This document shows positions 15,283 to 26,572 of a stretch of 64,000 bases of DNA, piece by piece. Source of the DNA: Actinomycetes bacterium (GTDB lineage: Bacteria; Actinomycetota; Acidimicrobiia; Acidimicrobiales; RAAP-2); NCBI GenBank assembly GCA_021779735.1, contig JAJYAC010000004.1:1-64000 (forward strand), read 5' to 3'. Each line of letters begins with the position of its first letter. Within the stretch, counting starts at the first letter, position 1. The notes below the pieces were generated by a model. The model worked only from the letters and a program-made list of their open reading frames with translations. It searched no databases and was not told the origin of the DNA. Made by a program: the position numbers and the translations under genes.

Positions 15283-16140
15283 CTAAACGGCGCGACGAAA
15301 GTCGCGCACGGGGGCGAGTGGGACAAAGCCCGCCGACGCGTACGTGGCCACGGCGCCGACGTTGTCACTGGGCGTGCACACCGTGGCGCTGGAGGCGCCC
15401 ATCTCGCGCAGGGCAGCCGCGGCGCCCCGACAGATCGCCGCGCCGTAGCCGCGTCCGCGATGCTCGCGGTGCACGCCCATCGGCTCGAGCAGTCCGGGTC
15501 GCCCGGCTCCGGCCGACCAGACGGTCACCGCCGCCACCGCGACCTCCCCGTCGTAGCCGACGAGGCACCGGGCCCTGGCGTAGGCCGGACCCTCGGCCAT
15601 CGCGCGCCAGCCCTCTCGGGTGAACGTCGAGCGATCAAAGGACGCGCGTTGGAGGGCGACGCGCACGTCCGCCCGGTCGACGTTGGTCACCTCGAGGCGA
15701 AGATCGCTCTTCTCTACGGGCCCGGCGAGGTCGCGCCGTAGTGGCGTCCACGCCTCGTCAGGGACCCACCCGCCCTCGATCAGCGCACGACGCAGTCGCG
15801 GGCCGCCTCGCGCCTCGACCACCTCCGCCCGAAAGCTCGTCGAGCCTGCGATGTCGCGGAGTATCCCTGTGGCGACGTCATCATCGTCGAACGCATCAGG
15901 CGAGACGGCGAGGCGCAACACGCCGGGGCCGTCCAACAACCCCACCGCGAGGATTTGCCCGTCGCGGCTCCAGGTGCGCGTCGCCGCAGCCGCGGCGTCC
16001 GCGCCACAGCGCGTGTACCAGCCGAGGTCCCCGGGGTGCAGTTGCACCGGTAACCCGTCGCGTTGGAAGCGCGCGAGCGCGGCCACGACCTCGCCGAACC
16101 CGTCCACCGGGGGCGTTGCGCACACGAGCGTCATGCTCAC
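15283..16140 (-). CDS. GNAT-family N-acetyltransferase, tandem domain
   Basis: The 285-residue protein has a C-terminal GNAT domain with the acetyl-CoA motif MGVHREHRGRGYGAAICRGA and a following NVGAVATYASAGF strand-helix. The N-terminal half resembles a second, degenerate GNAT domain without a clear motif A. The substrate is unknown. It is the last gene of the hut run, 64 bases after hutI, and might be cotranscribed. The start is uncertain: GTG 16140 or ATG 16134, with no strong ribosome-binding site at either. Confidence 0.75.
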   Translation of the reverse strand: MSMTLVCATPPVDGFGEVVAALARFQRDGLPVQLHPGDLGWYTRCGADAAAAATRTWSRDGQILAVGLLDGPGVLRLAVSPDAFDDDDVATGILRDIAGSTSFRAEVVEARGGPRLRRALIEGGWVPDEAWTPLRRDLAGPVEKSDLRLEVTNVDRADVRVALQRASFDRSTFTREGWRAMAEGPAYARARCLVGYDGEVAVAAVTVWSAGAGRPGLLEPMGVHREHRGRGYGAAICRGAAAALREMGASSATVCTPSDNVGAVATYASAGFVPLAPVRDFRRAV

Positions 16141-16204
16141 ATTCAACACGTCACCCGATTCCCCCGCCCGCCAACCCGAGGGTGTGCCAGCCGATCGCCG
16201 GCGG

Positions 16205-17370
16205 TTACTCTCCTTGTCCGCGCGCCGCGAGCACCGTCCTCGCCACCAGGTTGGCACCGGGCCGGTAGGCGAGGTGAGCGGCGCGGGGGGCGTCGAGGAT
16301 CACGAGATCGGCGCGCGCGCCCAGTCCCAGGTGGCCGACGTCGCCACGGCGCAGCGCGGCCGCGCCACCACGCGTGGCGCCGTAGAGGGCCTCGTCAGGG
16401 GTGAGACCCATCTCGCGCACGCCGAGCGCGATGACAAAGCCCATGCTCGTGACGTAGGACGTGCCGGGGTTGCAGTCGGTGGCCAGCGCGAGGGTGACAC
16501 CGGCATCGAGCAGGCGGCGCGCGTCGGGATAGGGCGAACGGGTGGAGAACTCCGCGCCGGGCAGCAGCGTCGCCACCGTCGAGGAGGCGGCAAGTGCCGC
16601 GAGGTCGCGGTCGCTGACGTGAGTGCAGTGATCCACACTCGCGCACCCCATCTCCACCGCGAGGCCCACCGCCCCGATGTCCGCGAGCTGGCCGGCGTGC
16701 AGGCGCAGCTCGAGGCCGGCGGCGCGCGCGCTCGAGAGCACGTGGCGCGCCTGTTCGACGCTGAACGCCCCGCGATCGCAAAAGACGTCGGCCCAGCGCG
16801 CGTGGGCCGCGCACGCGTCGGTCATCGCCCCGGCGACGAGTTCGACGTACTCGTCGCGATCTTCGAACTCCGGGGCCAGCGCGTGCGCGCCGAGGAACGT
16901 GGTCTCGTTCGTGAACGAGCGGGCGAGCTCGAGCAGGCGAACTTCGCCCTCCACCGTGAGGTCGTAGCCCGACTTCACCTCGAGCGTCGTCACCCCGCCG
17001 GCGAAGAGCGCGCCGGCCCGGGCGGCCGAAGCGTCGTGGAGCTGCTCTCGCGACGCGGCACGCGTCGCGGCCACCGTCGAACGGATGCCGCCCCCGTCGT
17101 AGGGCGTACCCGCCATGCGCGCGACGAACTCTTCGAGGCGGTCCCCGGCGAAGATCAGGTGGGTGTGCGAGTCGACGAAGCCCGGCACGACGGCTCCCGC
17201 GTGACAGTCCACTCGCACATCGGCCGCCGGCGCGTGGGCCGCCTCCCCCACCCAGGCGACTCGACCGTCCTCTTCGACGAGGGCCGCGCCCTCGAGTCGG
17301 CCCATGACCGACCCGTCGCCGAGGTTCGCGTCGTTGGTCGTCAGTTCGCCGATATTGGTGTAGAGAGTCG

Positions 17371-17374
<4 letters not shown>
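16205..17374 (-). CDS. hutI: Imidazolonepropionase
   Basis: The 389-residue amidohydrolase converts 4-imidazolone-5-propionate to N-formimidoyl-L-glutamate, the third step of histidine degradation. Metal and substrate motifs are present: [36 protein letters not shown] and ATDCNPGT. Length is normal for HutI. GTG 17374 overlaps the TGA of hutU (GTGA), so the two genes are translationally coupled. Codons further upstream only lie over hutU. Confidence 0.95.
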
Positions 17375-19026
<1,652 letters not shown>

Positions 19027-19034
19027 CACGCCTC

Positions 19035-20564
19035 CTAGAGCAACGTCACGTGTCGGCCCACGACGTCGAGGGCCTCGCCACTTCTCACCAACTCTCCCAC
19101 CGCAGCGATCTCGGGCGCGAGCCAGCGGTCGTGGCCCGGCCCCCCCGTCACCGCGTTCACCCGCTCGGCGAGAGCGCCGGTCGCCGGACCCGCCATGAGC
19201 GGGGCGCGCAGCGCGAGGGCGCGCGAGGCCGCGAGCAACTCAATCGCCAGCACGTCACGGCCGGCCTCCACGGCGCGACGGAGCTTGCGCGCGGCGTGCC
19301 AGCCCATCGACACGTGATCCTCCTGCATGCCCGAGGAGGGGATCGAGTCGACGCTCGCCGGCGCCGCCAAGCGCTTCATCTCGCTGACCAGCGCGGCCTG
19401 GGAGTACTGGGCGATCATCAGACCGGAGTCGACTCCCGCCTGGTGCGCGAGGAACGGCGCGAGACCGAAGCTGCGCGCCGCGTCGAGGAGTCGGTCGGTA
19501 CGCCGCTCAGAAATCGAGGCGACGTCGGCGACGGCCACGGCGAGAAAGTCGAGCACGTAGCCCACGGGCGCGCCGTGAAAGTTGCCATTGGACGCGAGGG
19601 TTCCGTCCTCGAGGATCGACGGGTTGTCAATGGCCGACGCGAGCTCGACGTCGGCTACGCGCGCCGCGTGGGCCAGCGTGTCACGCCCGGCGCCGTGGAC
19701 CTGGGGCGCGCACCGAAGCGAGTACGCGTCTTGGACCTGGCTGACGTCTTCGAGGTGCGAGGAGACAATGGGCGAGCCGGCGAGCAGCGCGGCCATGTTC
19801 GCCGCGCTCTCACGTTGTCCGACGTGGGGGCGCAGCGCGTGGATCTCCGGCGCAAAGACGCGGTCCGTCCCGCGCAGGGCCTCCACGGACATCGCCGCCG
19901 CCACGTCGGCGAGGCGGTAGAGGTCCGTCAGGTCAGCGATGGCGAGCACGAGTTGTCCCAGCATGCCGTCGGTGCCGTTGATGAGCGCCAGTCCCTCCTT
20001 CTCGGCCAGGGTCACCGGCGTTAGCCCGGCGGCGGCGAGGGCCTCGCCCGCCATGACGCGCTGGCCCCCCGCGTCACGCACGTCGCCCTCTCCCATCAGG
20101 GCGAGGGCGACGTGCGCGAGGGGCGCGAGGTCGCCTGAGCAGCCCAGGGATCCGTACTCGTGCACGATCGGGGTGATCGCGGCGTTGAGCAGGCCCGCGT
20201 AGGCGAGCGCGGTCTCGGGGCGCACGCCCGAGACGCCCGAGCAGAGGTTCGAGAGGCGCGAAACCATCATCGCGCGCACGACTTCCGTCTCGACTTCGGC
20301 CCCCACGCCCGCGGCGTGGCTTCGAATGAGCGAGCGCTGGAGGTCGCGGCGCTGCTCGGGCGAGATGAAGGTCGTCGCGAGAGCGCCAAAGCCCGTCGAG
20401 ACACCGTAGACCGGTGCCCCCGAGGCGACGAGGGCCTCGATCGCCGCGCGCTTGCGCGCGAGGAGCTCGAGAGTCTCAGGCGCGAGGGCGACGGGCGCGA
20501 AGCCGCGCGCGACCGCCACCACCTCGTCTCGGGTGAGCGATTCGCTGCTCAGCACCACGGTCAT
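19035..20564 (-). CDS. hutH: Histidine ammonia-lyase with Cys-Ser-Gly triad
   Basis: The 509-residue enzyme deaminates histidine to urocanate. Active-site landmarks include YGVSTGFG (53-60), [18 protein letters not shown] and [11 protein letters not shown]. The segment that forms the MIO electrophile is [11 protein letters not shown], with Cys142-Ser143-Gly144 in place of the usual Ala-Ser-Gly. MIO formation uses all three residues, and Cys at the first place is uncommon, so activity is likely but not certain. An aromatic ammonia-lyase specificity is possible but the hut context argues for histidine. AAGGAGA precedes the ATG, which overlaps the hutG stop (ATGA). Confidence 0.93.
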   Translation of the reverse strand: MTVVLSSESLTRDEVVAVARGFAPVALAPETLELLARKRAAIEALVASGAPVYGVSTGFGALATTFISPEQRRDLQRSLIRSHAAGVGAEVETEVVRAMMVSRLSNLCSGVSGVRPETALAYAGLLNAAITPIVHEYGSLGCSGDLAPLAHVALALMGEGDVRDAGGQRVMAGEALAAAGLTPVTLAEKEGLALINGTDGMLGQLVLAIADLTDLYRLADVAAAMSVEALRGTDRVFAPEIHALRPHVGQRESAANMAALLAGSPIVSSHLEDVSQVQDAYSLRCAPQVHGAGRDTLAHAARVADVELASAIDNPSILEDGTLASNGNFHGAPVGYVLDFLAVAVADVASISERRTDRLLDAARSFGLAPFLAHQAGVDSGLMIAQYSQAALVSEMKRLAAPASVDSIPSSGMQEDHVSMGWHAARKLRRAVEAGRDVLAIELLAASRALALRAPLMAGPATGALAERVNAVTGGPGHDRWLAPEIAAVGELVRSGEALDVVGRHVTLL

Positions 20565-21475
20565 GTGCGTCTCCTTGTCACGCCCGCGAGGGCTTCGAGC
20601 ACCACGAGCGCCGCGAGGCGCACGGTACGTTCGTCGGCGCTGTCACGCGCCACGTCAATCTCCGTCAGATCAACCACCGCGACGCGCTCGTCGGCGCCGG
20701 CGGCGCGCGCCACGCGGCGCAGCTCGTCCGCGCTGAGACCCCCTGGAACGCCCGCCGGGCAGGCCGGCACCACCGAGCGATCGCACACGTCGAAGTCGAG
20801 GTCGACGTAGACCCGCCGACCGCCCTCGGCGGCGACGTCGATGGCGTGGCCGATCACCGATTCCACGGATTCGCGGCGAAGCGCGGCGCGCGAGACCACG
20901 TGCACGCCACTCTCACGCGCGCGCTGGGAGTAGGCAGGCGAGTTCGCGAAGTCCGCCAGACCCACCTGCACGACGTGCGCACCGTCGAGCCCCGCGGCCA
21001 GGGCCTGGCGCACGGGAGACCCGTTCGAAACACCCTCGCGCAGGTCGTGGTGGGCGTCGAGGGTGACGAGCCCCACACCACGCCAGTCGCCGCCCGCGAG
21101 AGCGCTGAGCGCGAGATAGGTCGCCGCGTTGTCGCCGCCGAGGACGATGGTCAGCTCGTCGTCCCTCGTCGGAGCCATCGCCGCGCTCACGCGCTCGAGT
21201 GCGCCCGGCGCGTCGGGCTCTTCGACGTCACCCAGATCGAGCATGACCACGCTCTCGGCCAGGTCCGCGTCGTCCTCGTAGGACCACGTCGAGTAGCGCG
21301 CGAGGGCCGCACGAATCGCCTCGGGAGTGCTGCGCGCGCTGCGCGCGGAGAGTGACGTCGCGTACGTCGAGACGCCGAGCAGGCCCACGGTGCGCCGGTC
21401 CCCACGACGTTCGCGCTGGAGCAGACTCGACGCGTTCGGCCAGAGGGGATCGTGCGAGGCGGCCACGTCGCCCAT
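20561..21475 (-). CDS. hutG: Ureohydrolase-family protein, probable formimidoylglutamase
   Basis: The 304-residue protein belongs to the arginase/agmatinase/formimidoylglutamase family. Manganese-site motifs are LDAHHD (139-144) and DLDFDVCD (225-232). The first motif is GGDNA, with Asn116 where most members have His. As the first gene of a hutGHUI order, it most likely hydrolyses formimidoylglutamate to glutamate and formamide. Arginase or agmatinase activity cannot be excluded. ATG 21475 is the first start after the upstream gene, 22 bases away; its stop overlaps the hutH ATG. Confidence 0.82.
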   Translation of the reverse strand: MGDVAASHDPLWPNASSLLQRERRGDRRTVGLLGVSTYATSLSARSARSTPEAIRAALARYSTWSYEDDADLAESVVMLDLGDVEEPDAPGALERVSAAMAPTRDDELTIVLGGDNAATYLALSALAGGDWRGVGLVTLDAHHDLREGVSNGSPVRQALAAGLDGAHVVQVGLADFANSPAYSQRARESGVHVVSRAALRRESVESVIGHAIDVAAEGGRRVYVDLDFDVCDRSVVPACPAGVPGGLSADELRRVARAAGADERVAVVDLTEIDVARDSADERTVRLAALVVLEALAGVTRRRT

Positions 21476-21497
21476 GCTACGCACGGGCGCGGCCCAC

Positions 21498-22565
21498 CTA
21501 GGGGTGAGCGTGACAGCCCGCGCCCTGGCGCCGCAGCGGCTGAGCTTGGGCCACACCGGGGTGCGCGATTCCCGAGGCGCTCCAGTCACAGCCCCACTGG
21601 TTCGGCTCGGCGAGGGCGACGAAGAAGTCGCGCTCCCAGCCCGTGTTGTAGATGGTCGGACTGTGCTGGGCCATCGGCAGCTGCACGGGGTAGTTCCCCG
21701 GATGGTGCAGGGGCGTGAACGTCGCGCCGAGGATGGGCCAGTACGGGTTGATGTCGAGCTCCATGCCGGTGACGACCCCCGCGGCGACCATCGCGCGCGC
21801 GAGCGTCGGGGCGAGGACGTGACCCATCGTCGCGACGTAGATGAGATTGCCCGCGGCGTCCACGCCCAGACCACTGCGCGGCTCGCTCGGCACCTCGTTG
21901 AGAGGATCGCCCCAGAACTTCCAGGGGGCGCCCAGGGCCCGTGACGTGGGTCGCGCGTGGTCCACGAGCAAGACGAGGTTCTGGCGCGCGGCACTCACCA
22001 CGAAACCGGGACCCGGAAACGTGGCGCTACCCCACGTGCCAATCGCCCAGTGACCCGCCGGGTCCAGAGCGATGGTGGCGTCGCCACGCACGAGGGGCGC
22101 GAGGGTGACGCCGTCAACCATGGAGCCGCCCGCGTGCGAGCTCTCACGAAAGCCGCCGTTGAACACTGCGACGACGCCCGCGGGTCCCTCGACCGGCCAG
22201 TCGATCGCCGGGCCCGCGTCGCGCGGCGCCTGCGCCCAGTTCAGCGGGTCCCCTGATCCGACGTGCCAGCGCAGCAACGTCGTGCGCGCGCGCAGTCGCA
22301 GCACTCGAAACGTCACGCCGTCGGCGAGCACGTTGCGGTAGTCGACCATCACGCCGCGCGAGGAGTGGCTCACCACGCTCCACAGCGCCTGGGGCCTCTC
22401 GGGGGCAATGGTCGTCGTGGTCGGAGCACTCGTAAGAGTGCTGGTCGTCGCGCTCGTGGTGCTCGAGGCGAGCCGCGGGCGAGACAGCACGGTCCCCAGG
22501 GCGAGCGCCAGCACGACCACCACGATGGCGACGAGGCGCCCACGAGAGCGTCGCGCGGTTCTCAA
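21498..22565 (-). CDS. Exported phosphodiester glycosidase (NAGPA)-domain protein
   Basis: The 355-residue protein has an N-terminal membrane anchor or signal (~10-28, IVVVVLALALGTVL), a Thr/Ser-rich linker, and a NAGPA-like domain. Landmarks are VVAVFNGGFRESSHAGG, RSGLGVDAAGNLIYVAT and GVVTGMELDINPYW. The family includes the human phosphodiester glycosidase that uncovers mannose-6-phosphate; bacterial members are thought to act on cell-surface glycans, exopolysaccharide or teichoic-acid-like polymers. It starts three bases after qcrB and precedes hutG by 22 bases, so it sits between respiratory and hut genes on one strand. The substrate is unknown. Confidence 0.78.
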   Translation of the reverse strand: MRTARRSRGRLVAIVVVVLALALGTVLSRPRLASSTTSATTSTLTSAPTTTTIAPERPQALWSVVSHSSRGVMVDYRNVLADGVTFRVLRLRARTTLLRWHVGSGDPLNWAQAPRDAGPAIDWPVEGPAGVVAVFNGGFRESSHAGGSMVDGVTLAPLVRGDATIALDPAGHWAIGTWGSATFPGPGFVVSAARQNLVLLVDHARPTSRALGAPWKFWGDPLNEVPSEPRSGLGVDAAGNLIYVATMGHVLAPTLARAMVAAGVVTGMELDINPYWPILGATFTPLHHPGNYPVQLPMAQHSPTIYNTGWERDFFVALAEPNQWGCDWSASGIAHPGVAQAQPLRRQGAGCHAHP

Positions 22566-22568
22566 CTC

Positions 22569-24104
22569 TTAGCGTTCGACGATGCGCACGCCCGTGTCCT
22601 CAGCCTCACTCGGCGCGGACTCGGCGATGAAGGTCGGAACCTCGGCGGCTTCGAGCTCGTCGTGACGGTCGTCAACGTAGGCCGGCGCGGGAACCGCGAC
22701 GTACTCACCCTCTTCGGTGCGCGTCACCACGTTGGCGGTCTTGCGCTTGCCCGCTCCCCTGGTGCCCTGCATCTCCTTGCAGATGCGATAGGTCAGCGGG
22801 TAGGCCACGAAGGGCGAAACCAGCACCAGCACCCGCATCGCCCACAGCACCGTGTTGAGCGACACGTGAAAGAAGTTGGCGATGACGTCGGTGGAACTCG
22901 CGATGAACATCATGGCCAGCAGAGCGAGCACCGCCACGCCCGCCGCCGTGCGCTTGGGCCGATTGCTCGGTCGATCCAGCAAGTGGTGCATCGCGTGATC
23001 TTTGGTGAAGCGACGTTCGATCGCCGGCCAGATCATGATGATGTTGAACAACAACCCGGGGAAGATCACCGCGGGAATCGTCACCTCGAGGGGGATCGTG
23101 TAGCCAAAGGAGTGGAAGGACCACGCGGGGAAGATGCGCAGGGCTCCGTCGAGGAATCCCATGTACCAGTCGGGCTGGACGGCGTAGGAGATGCGCGCGG
23201 CGTCGTAGGGGCCGAACTGCCAGATGGGGTTGATCTGGGCGAAGGCGCCCAGCAGGGCGATGACGCCGGCCACCAGGAAGAGGAATCCGGTGGTCTTAGC
23301 CATGAACACCGGGAACATCGGCGCGCCCACGACGTTGTCCTCGCGTCGCCCCTTGCCCGGGAACTGCGTGTGCTTCTGGCGCACGAGCAGGACCATGTGC
23401 ACGGTCACGAGCGTGATGATCAGTCCCGGCACGATCAGCACGTGCAAGATGAAGAAGCGCGGAATGATGTCCGTGCCCGGGAAGTTCCCGCCGAAGACGA
23501 GGAACCCGAGGTACGTACCCACCAGCGGCACCGAGAGGATGATCGAGTAGGCGATGCGAATGCCCGTGCCCGAGACGAGGTCGTCGGGTAGCGAGTAGCC
23601 GAGGAAGCCGTTGACGATCGCGAGGATCAACAGCGTCGTGCCAATCGTCCAGTTCAGCTCGCGCGGCTTACGGAAGGCGCCCGTGAAGAAGACGCGCGCC
23701 ATGTGCACGACGATCGCGCCGACGAAGATGTCCGTCGCCCAGTGGTGCATCTGGCGCATCAGCAGGCCCGCGCGCACCGCGAACGAGAGGTTCACCGACG
23801 ACGCGAAGGCCTCGGTGACCTTCATGCCATAAAGCGGCAGGTAGCTGCCGCGATAGGTCGTGAGCGCCTGGCTCGGCACGTAGTACAGCGTGAGAAAGAC
23901 GCCCGTGACGAGCAAGACCACGAAGGAGTAGAGCGCGATCTCGCCGAGCATGAAGGACCAGTGGTCGGGGAAGATCTTGTCGAGGAAAGTCCGTCCGCCC
24001 TTGGCCACGCCCAGGCGGTCGTCCATCTCGCCCAGGACCTTGCCGACCTGTCCGTAGGGCCCCAGGGCGCGCCGCTGGCTGCGCCGGGTGGTGACGTCAC
24101 TCAT
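22569..24104 (-). CDS. qcrB: Menaquinol-cytochrome c reductase cytochrome b subunit
   Basis: The 511-residue subunit of the bcc complex holds both b hemes and oxidises menaquinol. It has the typical helix pattern (FMLGEIALYSFVVLLVTGVFL, MHHWATDIFVGAIVVHMARVFF, LILAIVNGFLGYSLPDDLVSG), paired heme His residues in HHWATD/VHMARVF and HVLIVPG/VHMVLL, and the QO-site region. The long cytoplasmic C-terminal tail is usual in actinobacteria. ATG 24104 overlaps the qcrA TGA. It should form a supercomplex with aa3 oxidase. Confidence 0.95.
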   Translation of the reverse strand: MSDVTTRRSQRRALGPYGQVGKVLGEMDDRLGVAKGGRTFLDKIFPDHWSFMLGEIALYSFVVLLVTGVFLTLYYVPSQALTTYRGSYLPLYGMKVTEAFASSVNLSFAVRAGLLMRQMHHWATDIFVGAIVVHMARVFFTGAFRKPRELNWTIGTTLLILAIVNGFLGYSLPDDLVSGTGIRIAYSIILSVPLVGTYLGFLVFGGNFPGTDIIPRFFILHVLIVPGLIITLVTVHMVLLVRQKHTQFPGKGRREDNVVGAPMFPVFMAKTTGFLFLVAGVIALLGAFAQINPIWQFGPYDAARISYAVQPDWYMGFLDGALRIFPAWSFHSFGYTIPLEVTIPAVIFPGLLFNIIMIWPAIERRFTKDHAMHHLLDRPSNRPKRTAAGVAVLALLAMMFIASSTDVIANFFHVSLNTVLWAMRVLVLVSPFVAYPLTYRICKEMQGTRGAGKRKTANVVTRTEEGEYVAVPAPAYVDDRHDELEAAEVPTFIAESAPSEAEDTGVRIVER

Positions 24105-25036
24105 GAGCGCTCCCAGAATCCGGGTCCGACGGGGGTGTGGTAGTCACTCTGGCTGCGCAGGTAGCCCGAGGAGTCCACGTACAGCGGTAGCTGGGGCAGC
24201 GGTCGCGGGGCCGGACCGAAGTTCGGAATCGCGCCGTTGGTGACGTTGAACATCGACTGGTGACAGGGGCACACGAGCAGCTGCAACTGCTGCTCGTAGA
24301 GGCCGACCGGACATCCCAAGTGGGTGCAGAGCTTCGAGTAGGCGAGGTACCCGTTCGGCCCCCAGCTCTCGCGACCCTTCTGGGTGACGAAGTTCTCGTT
24401 CGAGATGCGAATGAGGACCGTCTGGTCAACCGCCTGGCCCCGCTCGGTGTCTTGGGTGCCCTCGGGAAAGACCGTGAGCAGCGAGCCCACGGCGAGGTCA
24501 CCCACGCGCACGCGGCGACCGTCCTGGCCCACCAGGTAGCTTCCGGCACGCCAGTCGGTGTGAAAGAGCGTGTCCTTGGGCAGGGGCCCGAGGCTGCGCA
24601 GCAGCGGGAAGATCGCCACGACACCAAAGGCACCTAGGCCGCCGCCGAGAAGCCCACCGAGGAGCTTGCGGCGCTTGATCACGCCGCCGCCGCGCTCGAC
24701 GATCGCCGCGGCGAACGCGTCGCGCGTCGTCTGGTCATTGGCCAGCGAGTGGCGCTCCTCGACGAAGGGTCCGCGCGGCATGAGGTACTTGCCCCAGGCG
24801 ACGAGTCCCACCCCAAGGAGGAAGAGCCCGCCGCCCATCGTGGCCCCCAGCGTCCAGGGAGCGGCGTTCACCCAGTAGCAGTAGCCAAAGGCGATGATGA
24901 GCGCCAGGCCCACGAGGAAGGTGACGGCGATGACGCGCTCGACGAGGATCGGGTTGCGCGCCGCCGGCGCGAGGCGCGGGTCGTCGGCCGCCAAGCCACT
25001 CAGCGCGACCGGCGTGCGGTGTTCGTGCTCACTCAC
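24101..25036 (-). CDS. qcrA: Rieske iron-sulfur subunit of cytochrome bcc complex
   Basis: The 311-residue protein has three transmembrane helices (~33-57, 62-84, 124-146), the actinobacterial arrangement, followed by the Rieske fold. The [2Fe-2S] ligands are Cys237 and His239 in CTHLGC, and Cys256 and His259 in CPCH; Cys242 and Cys258 form the expected disulfide. It passes electrons from menaquinol to the cytochrome c subunit. Its start overlaps the qcrC end by eight bases. Confidence 0.96.
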   Translation of the reverse strand: MSEHEHRTPVALSGLAADDPRLAPAARNPILVERVIAVTFLVGLALIIAFGYCYWVNAAPWTLGATMGGGLFLLGVGLVAWGKYLMPRGPFVEERHSLANDQTTRDAFAAAIVERGGGVIKRRKLLGGLLGGGLGAFGVVAIFPLLRSLGPLPKDTLFHTDWRAGSYLVGQDGRRVRVGDLAVGSLLTVFPEGTQDTERGQAVDQTVLIRISNENFVTQKGRESWGPNGYLAYSKLCTHLGCPVGLYEQQLQLLVCPCHQSMFNVTNGAIPNFGPAPRPLPQLPLYVDSSGYLRSQSDYHTPVGPGFWERS

Positions 25037-25913
25037 TGCGTTCTCCTACCCAGTAGCCAAGAAGGGCGAGCAGTCCCACGCCCAGGAGGAGGCCGACGAA
25101 GCCCTCGGCCACCGGGCCCAGACCGCCCAGACCAAAGCCGCCCGGGTTCTGCGGGTGCTGAATGTAGGTCGTGACGTACTTGACGATGTCGGCGACCTGG
25201 TAGTCACTCAGGTTGCCGGTGAAGCGCGGCATGTTCGCCGGGCCGGTGCGAATCGCCTCGGCGACCTGGGTCGCCGGGATGTTGCGCAGCGAGGGCGCGA
25301 AAGTGCCCATGGCCAGCGCGTCGCCGTCGCCTTCGATGGTGTGACACGCCGCGCAGTTCAGAGCGAAGAGGGCCGCGCCGTTGGCGACGTTGGCGTCCTT
25401 GACGTTGACCGTGGGAATCGCGGGGTAGCTGGGCGAGAGCGAGTTCACCCACGCCGCGATCGCCAGCGCCTGGTCGTGCGTGAGGCGAGGCACGCGACGC
25501 GGCGCCTGGACCGACCGCGGGTCGGCGGCGGGCATGCGACCTGACTCGATCCAGAAGTCGATGGTCGCCGGTCCCAGGCCCACGAGGTTCGGGAAGGCGC
25601 CGGTCGTGCCGTTGGCGGGCACGCCGTTGGCCTCGGTGCCGTGGCACGACGCGCAGTTCTGCATGAACAGCGCCTTACCCAAGGTGGCGAGGCTCGACGA
25701 CGGCACGTTGTAGGTGATCGCGTTGTTGCCGTAGCTGACGACGACGCCGTCCTTCTTCACGACGTTGTCCGAGTTGGGGGTGCCCGCGTTGGCGCGGGTC
25801 GTCTGGTAGACGGTCTTGCCGGCGGCGCTGGCGCCGCCGGCCAGGGCGAGAGGAACGAGCGCGATCACGACGGAGGCCGTCGCGACGCGCACCCGCGTTG
25901 AAAAGTGCGACAC
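25029..25913 (-). CDS. qcrC: Diheme cytochrome c subunit of bcc complex
   Basis: The 294-residue protein has an N-terminal signal or anchor (~10-30), two class I cytochrome c domains with heme motifs CASCH (87-91) and CAACH (187-191), and a C-terminal transmembrane helix ending GYWVGERSE. In actinobacteria this diheme subunit replaces soluble cytochrome c and feeds the oxidase directly. GTG 25913 is chosen because upstream codons overlap ctaE and the hydrophobic signal follows this start; seven bases separate the genes. Confidence 0.94.
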   Translation of the reverse strand: MSHFSTRVRVATASVVIALVPLALAGGASAAGKTVYQTTRANAGTPNSDNVVKKDGVVVSYGNNAITYNVPSSSLATLGKALFMQNCASCHGTEANGVPANGTTGAFPNLVGLGPATIDFWIESGRMPAADPRSVQAPRRVPRLTHDQALAIAAWVNSLSPSYPAIPTVNVKDANVANGAALFALNCAACHTIEGDGDALAMGTFAPSLRNIPATQVAEAIRTGPANMPRFTGNLSDYQVADIVKYVTTYIQHPQNPGGFGLGGLGPVAEGFVGLLLGVGLLALLGYWVGERSE

Positions 25914-25920
25914 GACCGAC

Positions 25921-26523
25921 CTACTTAAGGAGGAAGAGGGACGAGAACAGCCCAATCCACACGACGTCCACGAAGTGCCAGTAGTAACTCACTCCCTGAA
26001 AGGTCGCGAGCTCACCCGGGTCACCCTCTTGACCACGCATGCGAAAGAGCAAGAAGCCCATCGCGACGAGGCCCAAGAAGACGTGCAGACCGTGCAGGCC
26101 GGTGGTGATGAAGAACACCGATCCGTAGGAGTTGGTGTACCAGCGCGTGGCCAGGTGCGTCCACTCGTAGGCCTGGTTCGCCACGAAGAGCGCGCCCATG
26201 ATGATCGTCACGATCACCCAGCGCCTCGCCTCCTCGCGGCGGCGATGCTCGATGAGCCAGACCGCCCACTGCATGGTGAACGACGAGGCAATCAGCACGA
26301 GCGTAAAGATGCCGGCCTGAATCGTGTCGAGGTGGGTGCCCACGGGCGGCCACGCCTGAAGGTGGGCTCGGATGGTAAACAAGGCGGCGAAGAGTCCCGA
26401 GAAGAACATCAGCTCGCTGCCGAGCCAGATCATCACTCCGATGGCGAGCATCGGGGGACGATCGTGGACGATCTTCTCTTGCTTCGCCAGGCTATTGAGG
26501 GGAATCGCCTGACTCACTCCCAC
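25921..26523 (-). CDS. ctaE: Cytochrome c oxidase subunit III
   Basis: The 200-residue protein has five predicted transmembrane helices and subunit III signatures (MLAIGVMIWLGSELMFFSGLFAAL, EWTHL, GLHGLHVFLGL, SYYWHFVDVVWIGLF). It stabilises the aa3 oxidase. The ctaE-qcrCAB order is the standard actinobacterial arrangement. Oxidase subunits I and II are not in the window. The GTG at 26523 is preferred; a GTG two codons later is also possible, since a GGGAG stretch overlaps this start. Confidence 0.94.
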   Translation of the reverse strand: MGVSQAIPLNSLAKQEKIVHDRPPMLAIGVMIWLGSELMFFSGLFAALFTIRAHLQAWPPVGTHLDTIQAGIFTLVLIASSFTMQWAVWLIEHRRREEARRWVIVTIIMGALFVANQAYEWTHLATRWYTNSYGSVFFITTGLHGLHVFLGLVAMGFLLFRMRGQEGDPGELATFQGVSYYWHFVDVVWIGLFSSLFLLK

Positions 26524-26572
26524 ATTTCTAGTTGACCGGGCTACTAGGTACCCGCCGGTCCACTGAATTTAC

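Noticed and set aside
26534-26560. Hairpin between helD and ctaE as a terminator
   Set aside because: The arms pair for only six bases without a bulge and no T-tract follows; evidence is too weak to list.
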